Made by a program: the position numbers and the translations under genes
Source of the DNA: CALGKJ01 sp049322695
GTDB lineage: Bacteria > Bacillota > Clostridia > Lutisporales > Lutisporaceae
Assembly (NCBI GenBank): GCA_049322695.1
Contig: JBMORW010000031.1
Location: 1 to 64,000, forward strand
DNA length: 64,000 nucleotides
Direction: 5' to 3'
Notes under the pieces: model-generated
What the model was told of the DNA's origin: nothing
The model's input: the letters and a program-made list of their open reading frames with translations, nothing else
Database searches by the model: none
Shown: piece by piece, positions 44,835 to 52,648 of the stretch
How positions within the stretch are numbered: the stretch's first letter is position 1
Layout of the letters: each line of letters opens with the position of its first letter

Positions 44835-46124
44835 CTATTTTGCTTCTATACTGTTCTCAACAAGAAAGTCTATGGTCTTCTGTACTATAATACCCTCTTT
44901 TATATACTCTATGTCATCTTCTTTTAAAGCCTTTCTGAACTTATCGGCTTCCTGATTATACATTTTAGCTGTCTTTTCAATCTCTTCATTCAAATCCTCA
45001 TCGCTTGACTGAATTGCTTCAACCTTAGCAATTTCTTCAAGTACAAGCTGAGTCTTTACTCTATTGTAAGCCATGGTTCTATAGGACTCCTTCAGCTCAT
45101 CCATGCTCTTGTTCATGTATTTCATATATGCTTCCAGGTTCAAGCCCTGATGTCTTAGCTGATAATCAAAATCTCTAAGCATGCTGTTGATTTGATTATC
45201 TACCATTACATCCGGTATTTCTATGATTGAATTCTCGACTACTTTGTTTATTACCTCGTCCTCGTAATTCTGCTTTGCCAGTCTTGCTGCTTCATCTTCT
45301 CTCTTTTTTCTTATATCTGCCTTTAATTCATCCAGTGTGTCGAATTCACTTACATCTTTGGCAAACTCATCATCCAGGTCAATCAGCTGTTTTTCTTTTA
45401 TTTCCTTTACTGTGACCTTAAAAAGAGCGGGTTTTCCGGCAAGCTCAGTATTTCTGTACTGTTCAGGGAAGCTCACATTTACATCAACCTCAGCACCAAT
45501 TTCCTTACCTATAAGCTGCTCCTCAAATCCTGGAATAAACTGTCCTGACCCTATTTCCAGCTTGTAATTTTCGCCTGTTCCGCCTTCAAACTGGATATCA
45601 TCTACAAAGCCTTTAAAATCTATAGTTGTTATATCGCCAAGCTTAACTGCTCTATCTGTCACTTCTACTATTCGGGCATTTTTTTCTCGCATCACTTCAA
45701 GCTCTTTGCTTATATCTTCATCAGTTACATTATACTCTTTTTTAGCTGCTTCTATTCCCTTATACTGACCAAGCTTCACTTCAGGCTTTACAGTAACTTC
45801 CGCCTTAAATACCATACCTTTTCCTGCTTCTATTTCAACTATGTCAATGCTTGGTCTTTCAACCGGCTCCAGATTGTGCTCCTTTACTGCCTCTTCATAT
45901 GCGTCCGGGCACACTTCATTGATTGCATCTTCATAGAACACTTCGACGCCATAGAATTTTTCTATTATTTTTCTAGGAGCCTTACCTTTTCTAAAGCCAG
46001 GTATATTGAATTTTTTTACATTCTTCATGTATGATTTCATCATACCTTGTTCCAATTTTTCTGCAGACACCGTAATTTCCAGTGTAGCTATATTGTTCTC
46101 CATTTTCTCAAGTCTTGAGTTCAT
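44835..46124 (-). CDS. tig: Trigger factor
   Basis: A 429-residue ribosome-associated chaperone and prolyl isomerase. The N-terminal ribosome-binding domain carries the signature FRKGKAPRKIIEKFYG (about 45-60, GFRKGKxP). A FKBP-type PPIase domain follows (GDITTIDFKGFVDD, GSGQFIPGFEEQLIGKEIG), then the helical C-terminal chaperone arms. GGAGG lies six bases before the ATG. It starts the tig-clpP-clpX unit. Confidence 0.97.
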   Translation of the reverse strand: MNSRLEKMENNIATLEITVSAEKLEQGMMKSYMKNVKKFNIPGFRKGKAPRKIIEKFYGVEVFYEDAINEVCPDAYEEAVKEHNLEPVERPSIDIVEIEAGKGMVFKAEVTVKPEVKLGQYKGIEAAKKEYNVTDEDISKELEVMREKNARIVEVTDRAVKLGDITTIDFKGFVDDIQFEGGTGENYKLEIGSGQFIPGFEEQLIGKEIGAEVDVNVSFPEQYRNTELAGKPALFKVTVKEIKEKQLIDLDDEFAKDVSEFDTLDELKADIRKKREDEAARLAKQNYEDEVINKVVENSIIEIPDVMVDNQINSMLRDFDYQLRHQGLNLEAYMKYMNKSMDELKESYRTMAYNRVKTQLVLEEIAKVEAIQSSDEDLNEEIEKTAKMYNQEADKFRKALKEDDIEYIKEGIIVQKTIDFLVENSIEAK

Positions 46125-46458
46125 TTGTATCCTCCTTATTATATGTATATTGCTTAAATATAGTTAATTGCACTCAAATACAGCTAATAAAATAGCATTA
46201 TGTGCACATATAACACAACTAAGTATTGCCAAAATGCAAATGTTTTTAACACCGAAGTTGTTAAAAACATTAAACCCCATATGGTATATATTCAAATTAA
46301 ATATTCTATTATTTATAACGAACGGCATTTACAAGCTATTTCAGTTCATTATTACAACAGCTTGGAGATTCTTAGCTATATTAATCCCCTATATTATAAC
46401 ATATTTCTATGCATTATCAACAAGTTTTTACACTCAGCAGCTGTGTCTTACAGCAGGC
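46125..46458. other. Intergenic region upstream of tig
   Basis: About 330 AT-rich bases. It must contain the tig promoter, but no well-spaced -35/-10 pair stands out. A long plus-strand reading frame runs through here into the next gene but has no ribosome site and is antisense to a real gene. Confidence 0.45.
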
Positions 46459-46489
46459 AAAAAGAAATCCTGCAGCTTTTGCAGGATTT
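46459..46489 (-). terminator. Terminator of the second LiaF-like gene
   Basis: AAATCCTGC (46465-46473) pairs with GCAGGATTT (46481-46489), with TTTCTTTTTG on the minus strand. Confidence 0.88.
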
Positions 46490-46502
46490 TTCATATTCAT
46501 AT

Positions 46503-47006
46503 TCAGCTATTGCGGGTACTCTTTTTAAAATTGCTCACAAGCATAACAGCCCCTATTATGATAAGTATTGCGGGAGTTATTAGGTTGAGATATTCGAGAT
46601 TAAAGCTTATCAGATTTCCTTCAACTGCCAGCACCATACCGCCAATAAGCATCAGGCTGAAGCCGGGAAACAATGGCCAGTATTTTTCACCCCAATTGCC
46701 GGAGTTATATCTTACTGTGTGTATCATAAAGACTGATAAGAAGGCTGCTCCAAGCATTATCAGGAAGTACAAGCCGCTAAAGTCAAGTATAAGTTCATCC
46801 ATGGTTATAAACAATGCCAGGGCAGAAAGTATGCATCCCGGTATCAGCAGCCCCAAGCATCTTCCTTTTACAAAGTAACCTGCTATAAATCCTATGGCAA
46901 GCGCATAAAAGATTATGGAGCCGTCTATAAAGTTCATGCTTGCCAAGCCTATAATTATACCCAACGCTATTAAAGCTGCTCCAATAATAGTATTTTTGTT
47001 TTCCAT
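46503..47006 (-). CDS. LiaF/LiaI-like membrane protein, second copy
   Basis: About 167 residues of mostly hydrophobic helices (IIGAALIALGIIIGLASMNF at the start, LITPAILIIIGAVMLVSNF at the end), with the same opening and closing pattern as the protein at 221-700. Start 47006 is preferred because GAGAGG abuts the upstream ATG. It lies 137 bases downstream of a NarL-type response regulator and its kinase in the same direction. This resembles the LiaF-LiaS-LiaR grouping, so a role as modulator of that kinase is a reasonable inference. The extracytoplasmic LiaF tail is absent. Confidence 0.72.
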   Translation of the reverse strand: MENKNTIIGAALIALGIIIGLASMNFIDGSIIFYALAIGFIAGYFVKGRCLGLLIPGCILSALALFITMDELILDFSGLYFLIMLGAAFLSVFMIHTVRYNSGNWGEKYWPLFPGFSLMLIGGMVLAVEGNLISFNLEYLNLITPAILIIIGAVMLVSNFKKSTRNS

Positions 47007-47142
47007 ATATAACATCCTCTCTTAGATTAATTATTTGTCTATGGTTTCATTATATTTCATGAGAGGATATTCCACATGTCACCGAAGTAATGACTTGATA
47101 TGACTTATGTCATAATACAAATGTCATGTTATAAATATTTGC

Positions 47143-47856
47143 TTATATTAATTTATTTTCAATGGCAAAAAGAATGACCTTTGATCTCTCGCTTACTCCC
47201 AGCTTTTCATATATGCTGCTTATATAATTCTTTACAGTTCCTTCAGATATATACAATGTCTTTGATATCTCCTTATTACTTAAGCCTTTTGCCATTTGCC
47301 TCAGAATTTCTTTTTCCCTCTGTGTCAGCTCTTTAAGTCCTATACTGTCTATTTCATAGGAAGCTCCTATCGAAAACAGCTCATCTTCCACTGTTTTATT
47401 TTCCTTATCTCTACAGCTTCTTACATTATTATGCATGCTTTTTATATGTGAAATCACCTTGGCTGCTATTTCAGGCTGCATTATGGATTTGCCGCAGTTA
47501 ATGTCTCTGATACAGCTTATGAGCTTCTCTGAAGGCAAATCCTTTAAAAGATATCCTTCAGCACCGTTTGCCAGGGCTTCAATTATGTACTCATCATCAT
47601 CAAAGGTTGTCAAAACCAGTACTTTAATATCAGGGCACTGTTCTTTTATTGCCTTTGTACAATCCACTCCATTCATTACAGGCATCCTGATATCCATAAG
47701 TACAACATCCGGTCTGGCAGATTTCAGTTCATTCAATGCTTCCTGTCCATTTTCAGCCAGAGCAACAACGTCAATATCCTTCTCAATGTTCAGAATGGTT
47801 TTCAAGCCTTCTCTCATCAACTGCTGGTCATCAACAATCATTACCTTTATACTCAT
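47143..47856 (-). CDS. NarL/LuxR-family response regulator
   Basis: A two-domain regulator of 237 residues. The receiver has IMIVDDQQ-like VMIVDDQQLMREGL, the phospho-acceptor Asp in VVLMDIRMPVMNGVD (about residue 55) and the K in YLLKDLPSE. An insert of about 40 residues precedes the C-terminal LuxR HTH (LTQREKEILRQMAKGLSNKE, GTVKNYISSIYEKLGV). The start overlaps the kinase stop; the second of two adjacent ATGs has the better spacing from GGAGGT. It should be phosphorylated by the kinase encoded just upstream. Confidence 0.95.
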   Translation of the reverse strand: MSIKVMIVDDQQLMREGLKTILNIEKDIDVVALAENGQEALNELKSARPDVVLMDIRMPVMNGVDCTKAIKEQCPDIKVLVLTTFDDDEYIIEALANGAEGYLLKDLPSEKLISCIRDINCGKSIMQPEIAAKVISHIKSMHNNVRSCRDKENKTVEDELFSIGASYEIDSIGLKELTQREKEILRQMAKGLSNKEISKTLYISEGTVKNYISSIYEKLGVSERSKVILFAIENKLI

Positions 47857-49082
47857 CATAATACCTCCATAGGCTGTATTGGTTTAACCGGAATGCTTAC
47901 TTCTGTAATAAAGCCTTTATTCTTCAGACTGCTAAAGCTTACTTTGCCGGATAATGCTTCTACTCTTTCTGTTATTCCTTGCAATCCATAGCCTTTCCTG
48001 ATATATTGACATCCTGCTCCATTGTCAGTGATTTTGAGCTCTATGTTGCTGTTTTCCAGAGTAAGCATAAGTCTTATTATTGTAGAATGTCCGTGTCGAA
48101 TTGAGTTTGTTATGCTTTCCTGTATTATTCTGTATAAAGATACATCCACAGCTTTAAGATAATCTTCCAGAAGCTGACGGTTAGGGTTCTCAGCGGCATC
48201 AAGGCCTGGTTTGCCTATAAACTCAATTTTAATATCTGCACTTTTTTCAATCTCGCTTATCAGACTGTTCAATGCATCAAAAAACGAATTATTCTCCAAA
48301 GCAAGAGGCTTTAATGCTTTTACAGACCTTCTGACATCGTTTAGCCCGTTTCTGGTTTGCTCTTGCGCTTTAATTAGCTCCTTTTCAGCTTCTGCAATAT
48401 CTATCGCAATCAATTTCCTGGCGGCCTCAATCTGCACTACAACAGTTGTCAATGTATGTGCCAGGGTATCATGTATTTCTCTTGCCATCCTTGTTCTTTC
48501 TTTCTCTATGATAAGCTGTTGAATCTTTGCTTCATTTTCCAGAAGCTTCTTATATGCCCCTTCAAGCTCGGTATTCATTCTGGCAAGCTTTCTTTTTTCT
48601 GTAAGCTGCAGAGTCACCATATAACTCATTACAAAGGTAAATCCCAGAGAAATGCCAATATTACCCAGAATTCTGACAAGTAAATATAGCGGATTCTCAA
48701 AATTTGTTTCAACTCCTTCAACAATGAAAGCAAACAGAAATATACTTGATGCAGCAATCATTCCTAAATATGCACCGAAAGCTATAATAGCTTCAGAAAG
48801 ACATACAAAGAAATACAGTACGCTTGTACCCGAATTATCAATTAAGGATATAAATGCAATAATTATAAGCTCAATAACAATGCTTGCCTTTGTATAAACA
48901 CTATATTCAGCCTTTGAATACAGATAGTTCCTTAGATATGAGTTTATGAAAAGAAAGGATACTGCAATAATGAGGAGGTTCATACCCTGCTTATTTACCG
49001 CTGTAGTAAGTATGAATACTGTTGTAAATATGTGTGTCAGCATTTTTATAAGGGTAACCAGCCTGTATTCCTTGTCCATCAT
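47856..49082 (-). CDS. NarL-partner sensor histidine kinase (HisKA_3)
   Basis: A 408-residue membrane kinase. The N-terminal half has about six hydrophobic helices without a large outside domain, so it senses within or near the membrane like LiaS/DesK. The HisKA_3 box MAREIHDTLAHTLTTVVVQIE (phospho-His near residue 206; shown in part as REIHDTLAHT) and an HATPase_c domain (ITNSIRHGHST, ITDNGAGCQYIRKGYGLQGI) follow. Gene order kinase, regulator, LiaF-like protein suggests envelope-stress sensing. The inducer is unknown. Confidence 0.93.
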   Translation of the reverse strand: MMDKEYRLVTLIKMLTHIFTTVFILTTAVNKQGMNLLIIAVSFLFINSYLRNYLYSKAEYSVYTKASIVIELIIIAFISLIDNSGTSVLYFFVCLSEAIIAFGAYLGMIAASSIFLFAFIVEGVETNFENPLYLLVRILGNIGISLGFTFVMSYMVTLQLTEKRKLARMNTELEGAYKKLLENEAKIQQLIIEKERTRMAREIHDTLAHTLTTVVVQIEAARKLIAIDIAEAEKELIKAQEQTRNGLNDVRRSVKALKPLALENNSFFDALNSLISEIEKSADIKIEFIGKPGLDAAENPNRQLLEDYLKAVDVSLYRIIQESITNSIRHGHSTIIRLMLTLENSNIELKITDNGAGCQYIRKGYGLQGITERVEALSGKVSFSSLKNKGFITEVSIPVKPIQPMEVL

Positions 49083-49132
49083 CCCTAAACACCATCCTCT
49101 CAGTTATAAGCTTTTCTTACAATATATTTACA

Positions 49133-50071
49133 TTATACAACACATGCCTCATTAATTGAAAATATTAATCTGCATGTATTTATATATGCCTTTGCACCTA
49201 TTGCAACAGATATATTAGGTGTACAGTGACCAATCATATAACCTTGTATGACAGGCTTGCCGCAGCCTGCAAAGTAATCTTCAAAAACCTCCCTGAGCTC
49301 CAGACTCTTTGTTTTGTCTTCAGCTTCACAGCCGCTGAAGCTGCACAGTATAACTCCCTCTGCATCTCGCAGCTTCCCTGCAAGCTTAAGCTGAGCAAGC
49401 ATTCTGTCTACCCTGTAAGGCTCTTCCCCTACATCCTCCAAAAAAAGCAGCTTGCCCCTGGCATCTATTTCAAATGGAGTTCCCAGTGTAGAACATATCA
49501 ACGAAAGATTGCCGCCTGTGAGTCTTCCGGATGCGCTGCCTTCACTCAGTATACTTAAACAATGACCATACGGATTCAATATATCAATGCTGCTTGCTCC
49601 ATATTCCAGCAAGGCTTTAAAGTACATCAGGCTATAATCATCCTTTCCTTCAAACATTTCAGATGCTGCCATTGGACCATGAAAGGTTAGCAGTCCTGTT
49701 TTTTTATGAACTGACAGAAGCAAAGCTGTTATATCGCTGTATCCTATAAGTATCTTCGGATTTTTTTCTATACACTCATAATCCACTTGTTCTAAAATTC
49801 TTGGTGTTCCATACCCTCCTCTGATGCAAACAACCGCACTTATGTTTTTATTCTCAAACATAGAGTTTATATCCTCAGCCCTGTCACAATCCGCACCTGC
49901 AAGATAACCTCTTTTATTGTAAAGAAACTCTCCGGCCTTTATTTTATATCCTCTTTTTTCAAGATTGCATATTATTCTGTCTATCCTTTCTGGCTCCATG
50001 AAACCCGCCGGAGCTACCAGCCCTACTGTGCTCCCGGCTGCCAGCCTTTGAGGTTTTATTATCTGCTTCAT
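49133..50071 (-). CDS. S66-family LD-carboxypeptidase
   Basis: A 312-residue cytoplasmic peptidase that removes the terminal D-Ala from recycled murein tetrapeptides; the family also includes MccF. It shows GSTVGLVAPAG at the start, the nucleophile Ser in LIGYSDITALL (about 112), Glu in LFLEDVGEEPYRVDRM (about 210) and His in YMIGHCTPNISVAIG (about 280). No signal peptide. ATG follows AAGGAG. It is a single gene between the two-component system and the FtsJ-like gene. Confidence 0.93.
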   Translation of the reverse strand: MKQIIKPQRLAAGSTVGLVAPAGFMEPERIDRIICNLEKRGYKIKAGEFLYNKRGYLAGADCDRAEDINSMFENKNISAVVCIRGGYGTPRILEQVDYECIEKNPKILIGYSDITALLLSVHKKTGLLTFHGPMAASEMFEGKDDYSLMYFKALLEYGASSIDILNPYGHCLSILSEGSASGRLTGGNLSLICSTLGTPFEIDARGKLLFLEDVGEEPYRVDRMLAQLKLAGKLRDAEGVILCSFSGCEAEDKTKSLELREVFEDYFAGCGKPVIQGYMIGHCTPNISVAIGAKAYINTCRLIFSINEACVV

Positions 50072-50150
50072 ATTGTTCTCCTTAACATATTATTTGATAT
50101 ATTAACCATTATGAATATACAATAATATATATGAAGCATATTCAGCGGCT

Positions 50151-50188
50151 TAACACAAAAACTGCTGCAGCCAGATAATCAGCAGCAG
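50151..50188 (-). terminator. Terminator of the FtsJ-like gene
   Basis: CTGCTGC (50162-50168) pairs with GCAGCAG (50182-50188); the minus strand continues TTTTTGTG. Confidence 0.82.
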
Positions 50189-50205
50189 CTAAGTTTAGTA
50201 CTTGT

Positions 50206-51231
50206 TTATCTTTTTTTCATATACATAGTTACTTCATCCCTATTATGGAAAAGCTGTCTAATCCCCATAATATAAAAAGCTTCATCATATATTTTCTTGA
50301 CATCCTTTATTATTCTTGTGACCTTGCTGCTCATAAGCTTGACGGTAACTACCGCCAAACCTCCGCTTTTTAAGGTATCAGAACATTTAAGCACCATTTT
50401 AGCAGTATTAACTGCGTTCCAGCTGATATCGGATGTCAGAAGGTCAAAGCTGTCATTTGGCAGCTTCAGCTCGGCTGCATTGCCTTTAATAAATGTAAGC
50501 TGAGGATATTTAAAAAGTCTATCATCTAACTCTCCTGTATCAACTGCTGTTACCTCAATACCCTTTTCAAGCAAAACCGAAGTCCATCCGCCCGGAGAAG
50601 CACCCAGGTCCAATGCCCTTCTAATGCTGCTCATATCTATATTAAAAACATATATAGCTTCCATAAGCTTGAATTTTGCACGAGAGATGTCCTCATCACT
50701 TTTCTTGTAATGAACCATTCCTCCGGACCAGCCTGATATATTCTTCTCAGCCTTGCTCATACCTATATAACATGCTTCGTCAGCAATAAAAATCGACATG
50801 ATTTTGTCAGGCTCCTTAACAACTGGAATAACTCCGGTTTCTTTACTTATGCAGCTGTCTACCATATTTCTTATTTCTGCTGTCTCCATAGATATTTTAC
50901 TGTTAAGCATTCTGATTTGAACTGCAAGCTTATCCTCGGTATGAATACTGCTTAGATATGGTTCAAGCATGGTTTTTGCATATTTTTCTTCCTTTAACAA
51001 GCTTACATCCATAGAATAATCAACTGTATTTATATGCCTTATAAAAATCGGTTTATTATCAAGCAGTATATCATTGAAATCATGCTTATCCACGGATGGT
51101 CTTACTATCATTATTCCGTTTCCCGTGTTTTTTACTACTGCCAAGGTTTTATCATAGGCTCTCAATTCATCCAAAGCTTGGTTTATATAGTTTTGCGATG
51201 ATGTTGCAACCAGTAAATTCACTTTTTCCAT
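50206..51231 (-). CDS. THUMP/FtsJ-like rRNA 2'-O-methyltransferase homologue
   Basis: A 341-residue SAM-dependent methyltransferase. The C-terminal FtsJ/RrmJ fold has SAM motif I ALDLGASPGGWTSVLLEKG (about 206-224), ITAVDTGEL, the acidic TSDISWNAV and the catalytic-type K in VVTVKLMSSK. The N-terminal half matches THUMP-like RNA-binding regions of RlmM/Trm-type enzymes. The K-D-K-E tetrad appears at least partly present. 23S rRNA is the likeliest target but is not proven. Start 51231 follows GAGG inside the end of the upstream DUF2500 gene, so the two are coupled. Confidence 0.82.
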   Translation of the reverse strand: MEKVNLLVATSSQNYINQALDELRAYDKTLAVVKNTGNGIMIVRPSVDKHDFNDILLDNKPIFIRHINTVDYSMDVSLLKEEKYAKTMLEPYLSSIHTEDKLAVQIRMLNSKISMETAEIRNMVDSCISKETGVIPVVKEPDKIMSIFIADEACYIGMSKAEKNISGWSGGMVHYKKSDEDISRAKFKLMEAIYVFNIDMSSIRRALDLGASPGGWTSVLLEKGIEVTAVDTGELDDRLFKYPQLTFIKGNAAELKLPNDSFDLLTSDISWNAVNTAKMVLKCSDTLKSGGLAVVTVKLMSSKVTRIIKDVKKIYDEAFYIMGIRQLFHNRDEVTMYMKKR

Positions 51232-51245
51232 ATGTATCCTCATTT

Positions 51246-51614
51246 CTATTGAACTTCTCTTTCAAAGCTAATGAATCTGGTACCCTGATGCGTTAGTATT
51301 CCCGTGTCACCTTCAATATGCATGCCTGCAAATTGTGCGCTGACTGCAAACTCCATGCGTTCACCGTTTTCCAGCTCAAAGGTCATATAATAGCTTGTTC
51401 GTGCTGCCATGTTTCCATAACCGCCCCAGGTGTGAGTCCTGTTATTTATTATTCGGGCAGGCTCGGACTTCTGGGGTGTATTATTGTTTCTGATATATTC
51501 GCTTATTCCTTTAACAAAAACAACAACAAATCCCATAATAACTATTGCAAAAATAATGAAAACTATAAATGGTAAGGAATTGAACATAAAATTATCCATA
51601 GGATTACTGAACAT
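51246..51614 (-). CDS. DUF2500 membrane-anchored protein
   Basis: A protein of about 122 residues with one transmembrane helix (about 15-37, FIVFIIFAIVIMGFVVVFVKG) and a small beta-rich C-terminal domain with YYMTFELENGERMEFAVSA and GDTGILTHQGTRFISFER, the DUF2500 signature. This fold recurs in small Firmicute membrane proteins of unknown function. Start 51614 follows GGAGGT by four bases; the alternative is a TTG. It sits 14 bases upstream of the FtsJ-like gene. Confidence 0.85.
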   Translation of the reverse strand: MFSNPMDNFMFNSLPFIVFIIFAIVIMGFVVVFVKGISEYIRNNNTPQKSEPARIINNRTHTWGGYGNMAARTSYYMTFELENGERMEFAVSAQFAGMHIEGDTGILTHQGTRFISFEREVQ

Positions 51615-51761
51615 ATATACCTCCAAGACAATAAAAAGTTAGTTTATACATCTTTATTCATACATCCGTTGTTTATTTACAGTCGTCTGCTGCTTTTATA
51701 AAGCGTATATTATATTTATACCATAAAATAACAGCTTTTTTAACATTATTGCCATACTGAA

Positions 51762-51791
51762 ACAAAAATAATACCCCGATTTACGGGGTAT
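51762..51791 (-). terminator. Terminator of the YhcN-type gene
   Basis: ATACCCCG (51771-51778) pairs with CGGGGTAT (51784-51791), followed on the minus strand by TTATTTTTG. Confidence 0.87.
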
Positions 51792-51800
51792 CATTTCTTG

Positions 51801-52463
51801 CTATCTGGTCATGTTCAAGTTTCTTACCATATCATCAAGCTCTGTTGTGAATCCATCTGCAGGCCTGCCGTTTCTTATACCGTCACCTATTCTTCTGAGT
51901 CTGTCGATGAAGTTTGTATCATTGCTTACATACACTGTTTGGATATTTGGATTTACTGCTTTTATTCTTCTGGTTACTTCATCTCTTATTCTTGTGATAT
52001 CTGCATTACGTACATTATCAGTTTCTATTCCGCAATATGCAGTATTTCCTGTAACTACTACGTTTGCATCATCTACTCCTCTTACAGCTTCACATGCTCT
52101 GGATAACCTTTCATTATTTGCCGTAAGCGGTGTACCCATTCTGTTGTCCAATCCTGTGTCCATACCTGTAAAACCTGTTCTGTTGTTGCCTATATTGTTG
52201 TTATACCCGGTGTTCATATCATATCCTGTTCTGCCGCCATAGTTATTATTTGGTAAGGTAGGGAATCCGGCATTGTTTCCTGGGTTCATTCCGGTGTTGC
52301 GTCCATAACCCTGCTGCATTCCGGTATCGAATCCGTTATTATTATTTCTTGCTGTGTCATATCCAATATCATTGTTGTATGGCCTTCTTGCTGCACATCC
52401 TGATAGAACTACAGCAAATGTCAGTACAAGCACTAAAAAAATAACAGCTGTTCTATTTTTCAT
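51801..52463 (-). CDS. YhcN/YlaJ-type sporulation lipoprotein
   Basis: A 220-residue lipoprotein (lipobox LSGC, cysteine near residue 22). The C-terminal half carries the YhcN/YlaJ domain (RACEAVRGVDDANVVVTGNT, ITRIRDEVTRRIKAVNPNIQ, VYVSNDTNFIDRLRRIGDGI). Family members are made during sporulation and located in the spore membrane. Between lipobox and domain (about 28-110) is an Asn/Gly-rich low-complexity stretch with GYD, NTG and NNN motifs. ATG follows GGAGG. Confidence 0.9.
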   Translation of the reverse strand: MKNRTAVIFLVLVLTFAVVLSGCAARRPYNNDIGYDTARNNNNGFDTGMQQGYGRNTGMNPGNNAGFPTLPNNNYGGRTGYDMNTGYNNNIGNNRTGFTGMDTGLDNRMGTPLTANNERLSRACEAVRGVDDANVVVTGNTAYCGIETDNVRNADITRIRDEVTRRIKAVNPNIQTVYVSNDTNFIDRLRRIGDGIRNGRPADGFTTELDDMVRNLNMTR

Positions 52464-52584
52464 CTATAAACCTCCAACTTATGATAGTTTAAAATACAGC
52501 ACACTTTCGCTGTACTTTCACAAATATTTTTTGCTTTTTTTGATAATATATTAAAAAAGTATTTTGCTGAGTTGGAAATAGATG

Positions 52585-52632
52585 AAAGTAAAAGACACAC
52601 AAAGCATCGAAGGCGCGCTTCATGTGTCACAA
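52585..52632 (-). terminator. Probable terminator of the nucleoside kinase gene
   Basis: Imperfect hairpin: GACACA (52594-52599) with TGTGTC (52623-52628) and an inner stem around GCGCGC. The minus strand continues TTTTACTTT. Confidence 0.65.
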
Positions 52633-52648
52633 TAATGAAAACTGTTAT

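Noticed and set aside
46168..46878. Plus-strand frame of 236 residues
   Set aside because: It is antisense to the LiaF-like gene and its terminator, has no ribosome site and reads as low-complexity Ile/Ser/Thr.
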